Origin: Nitrosarchaeum sp.
Lineage (GTDB): Archaea; Thermoproteota; Nitrososphaeria; Nitrososphaerales; Nitrosopumilaceae
Assembly: GCF_025699065.1 (NCBI RefSeq)
Contig: NZ_JAILWF010000007.1
Location: 51,604-115,603 of the forward strand
Length of the DNA stretch: 64,000 bases
Direction of reading: 5' to 3'
Positions 8,392 through 16,900 of this stretch are shown piece by piece. The stretch's first letter is position 1. Each line of letters starts with the position of its first letter. The notes below the pieces were generated by a model. That model made no database searches. It saw nothing but the letters and a program-made list of their open reading frames with translations, and was not told where the DNA came from. The position numbers were made by a program, and so were the translations under genes.

Positions 8392-8974
8392 TTACTCCAT
8401 TGTCATTCACACCCCATGTTGGTGGTAAAACCCATAAAAAGCCATCTGCATCAACTTCAAAATTTAATTCTGGCAATGTATCTGATGGTGCAGCTTGTAA
8501 TGATGCTGGTCCAGCAAATGCAGTTCCTGTTGTAGGATCATACATACTTCCATGACAAGGGCATTCTCCTCTCTTTCGTCCTTCTTCAGGCCAATATTTC
8601 CATAAACACCAAAGATGAAGACACACCATACTGTATGCCCTAAAAGCTGAAACATTTTGTTGTTCTCCTCCAAGTTCTTTTGGCAATCTAATGAATTGCC
8701 ATTTTCTAAATGCTTCTGCATCAAGTGCAGGATCACCAGTACTAGGATATGTAATTACTTCAGCATGGTTAAGTGGAAATGTTCTAACGTTTGCTTGGGT
8801 GCCATCAGGTAAAATGACTTTAACTTTTTCTAGAGTTGCCTGTGAAGGATTTGGCATGAAATTCCCAAATGGAACAAAAGGAGCAAAAGCCAACCCAGTG
8901 CCTGCAGCTCCCATCAACTTTAGAAAATCTCTTCTAGATAATCCGCCAGACTTTTTTGTCCCCTGCTCAGACAT
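8366..8974 (-). CDS. Rieske iron-sulfur protein, TAT-exported
   Basis: A 202-aa protein with a twin-arginine signal (LSRRDFLKLMGAAGTGLAFAPF, about residues 12-33), so it is probably exported folded and anchored by the uncleaved helix. The [2Fe-2S] ligands are C118 and H120 (CLHLWC), plus C138 and H141 (CPCHGS); C123 and C140 can form the conserved disulfide. It is the first gene of the Rieske-cytochrome b pair. A good TATA box lies about 27 nt before the ATG. Confidence 0.94.
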   Translation of the reverse strand: MSEQGTKKSGGLSRRDFLKLMGAAGTGLAFAPFVPFGNFMPNPSQATLEKVKVILPDGTQANVRTFPLNHAEVITYPSTGDPALDAEAFRKWQFIRLPKELGGEQQNVSAFRAYSMVCLHLWCLWKYWPEEGRKRGECPCHGSMYDPTTGTAFAGPASLQAAPSDTLPELNFEVDADGFLWVLPPTWGVNDNGVIGYGRFAS

Positions 8975-9000
8975 TCAAGCTGTCGTACTCGCCAAATTGC

Positions 9001-9009
9001 TTATAAACC
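9001..9009 (-). promoter_or_regulatory. TATA box for the Rieske-cytochrome b operon
   Basis: Minus-strand GGTTTATAA is centred about 30 nt before the Rieske ATG at 8974, predicting a transcript start within a few nt of the start codon. It lies in the 39-nt gap after the upstream subtilase stop, so the respiratory genes probably do not depend on read-through. Confidence 0.55.
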
Positions 9010-9013
9010 TTAT

Positions 9014-12000
9014 TCAATAATTTGTTGGTTTTTGTCTAAGAATCAAAAATAGAACAACTCCGATCGCAATTCCAACTCCAATGCCAATAGATAATCCAAC
9101 ATTAAATGATGAATTATTATCACCATATGTGATGGTTTGAGAATTATTTGTTATGGTTTGAGAATTATTTGTGATTACTTGATCAGTAAATTCAGAATTA
9201 GTTTCGTTTTTGAGAGTTGATATAATTTCTGTATTATTTAATTGAATTTGGGATGGTTGGTTTTTTGAAGAAATATTTGAAAATTTAGCTGCAAGTGTAA
9301 CTGACTCTGTAGTTTCATCTCCACCAAATAATGTAGTATGAGCTAAAAGAGAATATGTGCCTGTTTGATTTATTGGAACATAAAGTACAGTAGAATTATT
9401 ATCTTTGTTTTTTACTGGATAGAATCCACCACCTTGACTAAAAACAGAATTACCTAACCAATCAAGTGAAGGCCAGCCAAGAAAATGACCAAATACGCCA
9501 GATGGCATATTGGATTGAATTATTCTTCCTTTAGGATCGATAACAAATACAGACAAGTTTGTGTCATCAGATTTCCAAGATAATTCTATTGCTGCAGAAT
9601 TTATCGAGTCATCACCTACATCAAAATAATATTGTCTCCAATCACCTGCCATGTATCTATTTGTCATATCAAATGCGCCTTTGACATAACCATTACCATA
9701 AAGAATATCATCACTTTGCTTTCCATCAATTAATACAAGCGAATCTTTTTGATTGACTGGTTCCTTAACAACAAATGATATCGGGGCATTTACAGTATGA
9801 TTTGTTCCTTCAAATGATATGAATCCCTGATAGTTACCAGATTGAAAATCATTTGGCGCAATTAATGAGACATTTAATTTTACAACATCATTTGCAGGAA
9901 CAGTAATTGTTTCAAACTCTGGCCAAATCACAGGCCATTTATCTTTTTGATAATAGCTTGCAGATAATGTATATTCCATTGAAGTTGAATTTTGTTTTGT
10001 ATCACCTAGATAGTAAGAGTATCTAGTTGGAGTAGGATATACACCAACTAACGGTGTTCCATTAAATTTTTCATTTGGATCAGAGATCCTAAGTTCTTGA
10101 ACTGTTCCCCATGATCCAGCTCTGCTAACCATTGATAATTCATTGCTAGATATTTTAGTATCATTGTTGTTATCAATCCAATCATAAAGATATAATGAAG
10201 AGATCTTCATGTCATTAGCATATAGAGTATCTGTTTTGTTCATGAAATTATCAAATGGAAAATTAAGATTTAATATCATTAATGATGATTCTGCTGGAAT
10301 TAAATTATCATCAAAAAGATCGCCTAACTCTTTAGGGTTTTTGATATCAGATAGTTTGATGTAATTTGGAATAAATGCATCTGATTTGTTTAGTATAGGA
10401 TCTTTTTGTTGTACTTTAGTTTCTCCATCATATAGAGTATTTTTGATCAGAGATATCGTTGTTGGTTTGATAGATATTTGAATTGGCTTATCAGTTGGAT
10501 TTTCAATTGTGAAAGTTGTTTTACTAGATTCACCAGGATGTAATTGGCCTGCAAACCAACTTGTCATAGGCATGGTTTTTGTTGGAAATTCAAATTTCTT
10601 AAATCCAAGAAATACAGGGTTAATTGTTTCAAGTGGGAGTTTTAAAATTTCTTTGATGTTATTGTATGATGCGTCATTGTAAACAATAAATTTTCCATCT
10701 TCACCGTTTACAAAACTTAATGCAGCACTTGCATCTACCAACCCAGCTCCTTGAGTAAATGGATCATTTTGAAGATCTTTAGCAGTAGACATTAAGATAT
10801 TTTTGATTGTAAAAGAATCATATGCTTCTGATTGTTTGTTTAGTCCTTCCATCAGAAGTGCTGCACTTCCAGAAACTAGAGGTGCGGCCATACTAGTTCC
10901 TCCAAATAATGAAAAAGATTCATCCCTTGAATCTTTTTTTGTTTTAATAACATTTGATGGGGTAAAACCATGTGCACCGATACTCATCAAGTCAGGTTTT
11001 GGATCACCTATAATTCCGGGTCCTCTGCTTGAAAAATCTACTACGTCATTAAAATGAGAAGCATTATTACCAAATCTAGGTTGATCTTTAAACGGACCAT
11101 ATCCAACAAAGACATTGTTTGTAGTAGCTCCTACGGCTATTCCAAATGGAGACGAGTTTGGCATTCCAATTGTTCCATATCCATGTCCAGAATTTCCAGC
11201 ACTAGATACAATTGTTATTCCCGGATAATTATCATCAAGTGAATGAGGAGTAGCAAGTATGCTTAGTATCACAGATAGTATATCCATTCCAGGTGCAGAA
11301 TTAAATGATGGAAAGTTTGAGATGCCCCAACTGTTTGAAATTATATCTACTCTTGGTTTTCCAGTAAAATTCCAGCTATGATCATTACTGTCAAAACCAG
11401 ATAACCACAGCCATGCATAAACAGTATCGCCTACCCACAATGATTTTACAGGTACAATTTTTGCACCTGGTGCAACTCCAGTGATTGTAAACTTATTTGT
11501 ATTGTTGTAAATGTCATATGTCTGATTGCCTTTTGATGTAATTGAAGCGGTACTTGATGTTCCATGTCCTGCAAAATCCGTCATCACTCCAAAAAACATT
11601 CCTTTGGAATCGAATGCAGGCAGTAAAGTACCGTTAATTGCATTTAGCGTTTTATCAATATCGGATGTTTTGTTTTGAATTACACCATAAACATCTAGTA
11701 CTTGAGCACCGACTGTTCCTGCACTATAATCTGCTTTACCATCACCATTTGAATCATAAACAAGAAACTCATTTCCGCTTCCTAAAACTATAGGTTTTTC
11801 ATCAGTAAAATCAAAATCATATTTCGGTCTCTCTCCTGATTTTAAATCAAATCTAGTATAATCTTCCCAAGATGTACTCATATCAGGAATTATAGTGTCA
11901 TAAACTCCAGCAATATTAGAATCGACTACAAGTATAGGTACTACTTGTATTCTTGCTAATGATCCTTCCAAACCGCCCTGATACATTACTCCAAAGTGGT

Positions 12001-12868
12001 AAATTCCACTTTTTGATTTGATATAATTTCTATTATCACTACCAATTTTCATATCAGTATCTAATGTTCCACTAAAGATTGGAGCGTTTCCAGATTGTGG
12101 AAAAAAAGAGTTGTAAATTGGAATTTTTGTTCCTTTACCATTTTGAGAGATGTTTAAAAAAATTCCATCTCTTGTTTGATAAACAGATGAAGTCATTCCT
12201 TCTGGAAGTGGTTTTGTGTTGTTTCGAATGATTCCATCCTTGTCAATGAATGCAAAAAAAGTTGAATTTGTAAGGACTATTCCCTGTCCATCAGCATCAA
12301 GCATGATGGGATGATTGTTTTTGTCTCTAGCTAAGGAACTTCGAATGTCGAGATTTGAAAAATCAACACCTGTATCTACTATTCCTATTTTAATTCCTTG
12401 TCCATTAACATTGTATTTTGTTTGTACCAAAGTAGATCCAGTTATTTCTCCAATTCTTGATGCATCAGGAATAGATGTATTAGAGTGAAAGTCTAGCTTG
12501 AGATCTTCAATTACATTATACCCTTTAGAAACGAAATTTGAAATGGAATTCTCTGGAAGTACTGCAATATAAAAAAATCCCCCCCTAGATTCAATCCCAT
12601 AAAGAGAATTGTTTTTTAAAAAATTGGACCCATCAGGACCTGTTCCAAAAATAATGTACCGCTTAAAATTATTTTGTTTAAAAAAATCTGAATCTATTTT
12701 TACAATATCAGAATCAAATAAAATAGAATTGTTTATTGATATTTTATTTTCAAGAGGAATATCTCCACCTACATATGCATAAGAATTTACAAACATTCCT
12801 GAAACAAGAATAACACAAAAAAGAATCGCCGCTTTGGGCATTATGATAAAATTTTTCCGTTCTTGCAT
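9014..12868 (-). CDS. large secreted subtilisin-like (S8) serine protease, C-terminally anchored
   Basis: A 1284-aa surface protease. A signal peptide (about 10-30) precedes a propeptide-like region and the S8 catalytic domain: Asp165 in GIVDTGVD, His near 433 in DFAGHGTSS, Ser near 660 in GGTSMAAPL. A roughly 200-residue insert separates Asp and His and contains a DSNGDGKAD calcium-type loop. Beta-rich domains follow, including a canonical EF-hand-like loop DNNNDTKISSNE, then an NNSQTIT repeat and a C-terminal membrane helix (SIGIGVGIAIGVVLFLIL) with RQK stop-transfer residues. Asn sequons are frequent. It follows the 322-aa membrane protein gene by 5 nt. The role is probably processing or turnover of surface proteins (inference). 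Confidence 0.92.
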   Translation of the reverse strand: MQERKNFIIMPKAAILFCVILVSGMFVNSYAYVGGDIPLENKISINNSILFDSDIVKIDSDFFKQNNFKRYIIFGTGPDGSNFLKNNSLYGIESRGGFFYIAVLPENSISNFVSKGYNVIEDLKLDFHSNTSIPDASRIGEITGSTLVQTKYNVNGQGIKIGIVDTGVDFSNLDIRSSLARDKNNHPIMLDADGQGIVLTNSTFFAFIDKDGIIRNNTKPLPEGMTSSVYQTRDGIFLNISQNGKGTKIPIYNSFFPQSGNAPIFSGTLDTDMKIGSDNRNYIKSKSGIYHFGVMYQGGLEGSLARIQVVPILVVDSNIAGVYDTIIPDMSTSWEDYTRFDLKSGERPKYDFDFTDEKPIVLGSGNEFLVYDSNGDGKADYSAGTVGAQVLDVYGVIQNKTSDIDKTLNAINGTLLPAFDSKGMFFGVMTDFAGHGTSSTASITSKGNQTYDIYNNTNKFTITGVAPGAKIVPVKSLWVGDTVYAWLWLSGFDSNDHSWNFTGKPRVDIISNSWGISNFPSFNSAPGMDILSVILSILATPHSLDDNYPGITIVSSAGNSGHGYGTIGMPNSSPFGIAVGATTNNVFVGYGPFKDQPRFGNNASHFNDVVDFSSRGPGIIGDPKPDLMSIGAHGFTPSNVIKTKKDSRDESFSLFGGTSMAAPLVSGSAALLMEGLNKQSEAYDSFTIKNILMSTAKDLQNDPFTQGAGLVDASAALSFVNGEDGKFIVYNDASYNNIKEILKLPLETINPVFLGFKKFEFPTKTMPMTSWFAGQLHPGESSKTTFTIENPTDKPIQISIKPTTISLIKNTLYDGETKVQQKDPILNKSDAFIPNYIKLSDIKNPKELGDLFDDNLIPAESSLMILNLNFPFDNFMNKTDTLYANDMKISSLYLYDWIDNNNDTKISSNELSMVSRAGSWGTVQELRISDPNEKFNGTPLVGVYPTPTRYSYYLGDTKQNSTSMEYTLSASYYQKDKWPVIWPEFETITVPANDVVKLNVSLIAPNDFQSGNYQGFISFEGTNHTVNAPISFVVKEPVNQKDSLVLIDGKQSDDILYGNGYVKGAFDMTNRYMAGDWRQYYFDVGDDSINSAAIELSWKSDDTNLSVFVIDPKGRIIQSNMPSGVFGHFLGWPSLDWLGNSVFSQGGGFYPVKNKDNNSTVLYVPINQTGTYSLLAHTTLFGGDETTESVTLAAKFSNISSKNQPSQIQLNNTEIISTLKNETNSEFTDQVITNNSQTITNNSQTITYGDNNSSFNVGLSIGIGVGIAIGVVLFLILRQKPTNY

Positions 12869-12873
12869 TATAA

Positions 12874-13842
12874 CTATCTTCTTCTGGCAAGTATTGCAAT
12901 TTGAAGTGCCACAATGATTCCAATTGATGCCACAATTGGGAAAAATAGCGAGTTTAGTTGAGACGATGCCTCTTCAATGTTAGATACAGAATTTGATACA
13001 GAAGTTACGCTTGCATCAATATTAGTGCTAGCCCCCTCCAAAGTTGAACCAAATCCTTCAATTTCTGATTTTAATACATCTAATTCATCTGATGTTTCTT
13101 TTAGAACTGAATTTAGTTCTATTATTTGATTTGAGATTCCACCCAAATCCTGGCTTAGGACATTAGTTGCTACTGACGCATGAGATATTGTTCCTTGATT
13201 AAATGATACGACATGAAAAACATATGTTCCTTCTTCTTTTGGAGTATAATCTAGATAGTATAATCCCTGATGAAGTGTTGAAAATGCGTTGGATATTGTT
13301 TCTACTTTTCCAGAAGGCAAATGAATATGCGTTGTTTGAAGCAGGTCTTTTGGATCATCACCGATTAACAATCCATCACTTGTAGTTTGTACAAATAGTC
13401 TAAAAGGATTATTGATTGCTGCAGTTTCTGGAGCAAATACAGATGTAAGTATATGTCGCTCTATTGGTATCTCCATCAAGTCTGTTGTAGATGTAAATTT
13501 TACATCTAGTTTTTGAGAGATTCCGTTTTGTTCAGTACTAATTGCCTCTATAGTATATGTGCCAAATGGAAAGCTGGAAGTCGGTTTGGGCCATATTAAT
13601 AACACATGATTAAAAGAACCGTCATCATCAGTAATTAATTGATCAAATCCGACAATAGTGTCATCTGGTGAAAATAATCTAATTATCAAGGTTTCATTTG
13701 GTTTGCCATTACCATACACAAAAAGAGGTTCTCCTTCTGAATATACTTGATTGGTTGTAAATAATTTTAATTCAGAATATGCATTATTTACAGGAATAAT
13801 CAATAATATAATAAAAGACAATAACAAAATTTGTGATTTCAA
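12874..13842 (-). CDS. secreted membrane-anchored protein with beta domain and coiled coil
   Basis: A 322-aa protein of unknown function. It has a signal peptide (1-22, ending NNAYS), then a beta-rich region resembling MG2-type Ig-like domains (VYSEGEPLFVYGNGKPNETLIIRLF), a second beta domain, a predicted coiled coil at about 235-295 rich in Leu/Ile/Ser heptads (IELNSVLKETSDELDVL), and a C-terminal membrane helix (about 298-319) ending in RRR. The start is TTG (MKSQILLL). It is the first gene of a pair with the subtilase and may scaffold or regulate it (inference). Confidence 0.75.
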   Translation of the reverse strand: MKSQILLLSFIILLIIPVNNAYSELKLFTTNQVYSEGEPLFVYGNGKPNETLIIRLFSPDDTIVGFDQLITDDDGSFNHVLLIWPKPTSSFPFGTYTIEAISTEQNGISQKLDVKFTSTTDLMEIPIERHILTSVFAPETAAINNPFRLFVQTTSDGLLIGDDPKDLLQTTHIHLPSGKVETISNAFSTLHQGLYYLDYTPKEEGTYVFHVVSFNQGTISHASVATNVLSQDLGGISNQIIELNSVLKETSDELDVLKSEIEGFGSTLEGASTNIDASVTSVSNSVSNIEEASSQLNSLFFPIVASIGIIVALQIAILARRR

Positions 13843-13918
13843 TTTAAAATAATTGGATAATATCTCCTAGATATTGCTTCTGGAAAAATGATCTACAACT
13901 TACGTTAAGTGTTGATTC

Positions 13919-13940
13919 AAAAAAAAGAAAAAAAGGAAAA
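13919..13940 (-). terminator. T-rich terminator after the S-layer gene
   Basis: On the minus strand, just after the S-layer stop codon, the sequence runs TTTTCCTTTTTTTTCTTTTTTTT. Long T tracts without a hairpin are standard archaeal transcription terminators, and a very strongly expressed gene would need one. Confidence 0.6.
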
Positions 13941-13954
13941 TGTGAACTAGTTTC

Positions 13955-16900
13955 TTACTTTACGATTATTGTCGTAGTTACTGGTGGTGATAATGCCGTT
14001 GGATTATCAACAGATTCCCAGACAAATGCAGTGGCAGTATAAGTGCCAGCGTCAGTTGGGATCCATGATAAAGCAGGGCTGAATGATTGACCAGCGGATA
14101 ATGAACCTGTAATCCAAGCTAGTGAGACTGTAACACCGTTACCATCCTGAATCTGTACCAAGTAGGCAAATGCTTGCTCTCTATCCTGACCATTTGCTAG
14201 GTCGGCAGTTATTTGCACCTGTTGATCGACGTTAACAGTGCTTAAGCTGTTACCGAATGCGTCAACAACTCTCAAGTTAGCAGCTGGTGCTCTCTCAAGA
14301 GGTGGTACAACTGTACCGATTAGCGAAGTGGCAGTAATATCAAGTTCATCTGCTGTTGTGTATGGATTAGGTAATGTATTGTCTGAATATTCTGCAGTGA
14401 CTGTGTCACCTTCTGCGACTCTGAGTCTGTGACCAGATGATTCGTCAGTAGTTGTGAAGAACACAGTACCTTCGAATATTCCGGTTGCCTCATTAGTCTC
14501 AGTTACAGTTAGATCAATACCTCCGGCATCGGAGTCAGACCACACGTCAGTGTTGAAATTATCAACTGCTTCTGGGTTTAAGTTCATATCTGGATCAATT
14601 ACTCTTACAACACCTGTACCGCTTGCTGGGTAGCTTGCTTCAAGCCACTGAACCTCACCAATATTCCATCTGATTAATGCTGAGCCGACAATAGTCTCAT
14701 CCTCTGAGAATTCAAAGGAGATTGTAATGCCGTCATCATCGTCAGCTGGCAAGAATCCATCTGTTGGACCACTGCCAGAAGGAGAACTGGATACTACATC
14801 GTTACCATTGCTATCACCAGTTGTGGTATCGCCATCAGCATTATGTGTAAAGCCGGTAAGAATTACCTCACCAGTGAAAATGCCTGTGTCAGTACCAGTT
14901 TCGACTAGCTTGTAGTTGTTGAGTTTGTTACCTCTGGTTGAGACCTTTATTGGGTCAGAATCAGTGTCACCAATCTCATCGACTAGGTTGCTGTCGAAGT
15001 TGTGATCTGGAGCTACGATAGTAATGTATACTTTGTCAGTCCATGTGTAAACTTTTTGGTCAAGCTCTACAGTTGCTCCGAAGTTTGAAGTAAAGATTGT
15101 CAAGTTGACATCTTCATCTTCGTCACCTACGAAGTCAGATCCGGATGGACCCCAATCACTGTACTCAAGGACAATTTCTTCTCCTCTTTCTAGGCCATCA
15201 CCATCTATTTCAGATGGAATTTCGACAACAATCTGGAATATTCCAGTGCTGTCACCTGTTTCTCTAAAGTTAGATGGTTCTGGGTCAAATGCGGCTGCTT
15301 GGCCGTCAGCGTCACCCATGGTGACGGTTGCGGCGTCAGAGTCCCATTCAATTAAGTCCAAGTCATATGTCTCAGCCTGTTGATTGTCCAAATCGAAGTC
15401 TGGCTCAATGAGGGTCAAGATCATATCGGATCCAATAATGTACACTGATTTATCAGATTGTAATACACCGTTTCTTAGGTCAAAGGTAGCAGAATCAGTT
15501 ACAGTATTGACATCACCGCTTGCATCAGCTGGATCAGTGTATTCTACTTGGAGAATATCTCCTTGTAAGATACAGTAATCACCTGATGTTGCTGCTTTGT
15601 CAAATCTGGCTGTTTCTGCGGTGCTTGTACCACCAGCAATATTGGTCCATACAGTTGTGTCATCTGTACAGACTGAACTTGCTGGACCATCGGTGTATCT
15701 AATGGTAATATCAGATTCAAATATACCTGCATCTGGGGCAATTTCGACCATTGGGCCAAATTGTCTTGTTCCATTAAGGTAAGTTTTATCGGTATCAATT
15801 GTACCAGCCAATATTGCTGGACCACCAGCATAACCAAGTATGATTGATGAAGATCCTCTAATTACAGAGACTTTCACTAAACCTACTGGTGCTGTTGATG
15901 ATGTAGTATTTTGACCGATAATATCTTCACCATTTGCGGATGTATTGAAGTCTGGATCATTAACTCTGACGTGAACTATAAGATCACCGTTACCTAAGAA
16001 TTCACCTGATTGTAGGCCTGCACTACTACGTGTAGTACCTGCTGTATTCATTCCAGTTTGATGGATTGGGAATAAAGCTCTTCCATCAGGTGTAGTCTTT
16101 GTACCTGCACCACCGAAGTCAGTTGGGACTCCCCATGGTACTGGATAAACGGTTCTGTCAAGACTGACGGATCCAGTGTTAGCGCGAACGCCTGCACCGT
16201 CACCTACTTCGATGGTCTCACCAGATGCATCTCTAAAGTCAACATAGTTGACTTCAATATCGAGACCGGTGACAGATTCAGATGCTGTTGCACCTGATCT
16301 ACACCATGCTGCTGGGATTTGGAAGTCACCAACAAATATGCCTGTTTCAGCTCCGGTTTCAACTAGAGTAAATCCAGTTGCTCCGAGACCTGTATCAGTT
16401 ATACCTGCATTGGTTAAGCTTGTTAAACAAGCACCAGTTGGTGTAGTCCATTTTTGATCATCAAATGTGATATCTAGTAATCTACCAAGATCATCACCAG
16501 TAGACAATGCAATCGATGTGGAGTTGGTTCCAACAACATCTTTCAAACTGCCTGCTTGGGATACTACGGTATAGATATCAACTAAATCAGAATCGACGTT
16601 TAGATCTAAGTCTTGTAGTGTAATTGTTACTGTGTCAGCATTCTTGTATGAACTTGCATCCATAGATACAACACCGGAGTGAGCTGGGGCTGCTTGTTGA
16701 TCAGCGACTTGAGTTGTTACACCATCTGCACCTAAGTCATTATAGTTGACTCTTGGAGAATCTTCATCATCCAAGTCATCATGCACGATGAAGTTTGGAT
16801 CATCGGCAATTAATGTTAGGTCTAGGTAAGTGTTTCTATCCAAGATGTTTAGCTGATTAAGCATGATAAACTCCAAGCTACCTTCAAAGGTACTTGTGTT

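Noticed and set aside
9121..9175. Direct repeat (NNSQTIT twice) in the subtilase gene as a mobile-element footprint
   Set aside because: It is a short in-frame tandem duplication in a low-complexity linker before the membrane helix, with no flanking inverted repeats.
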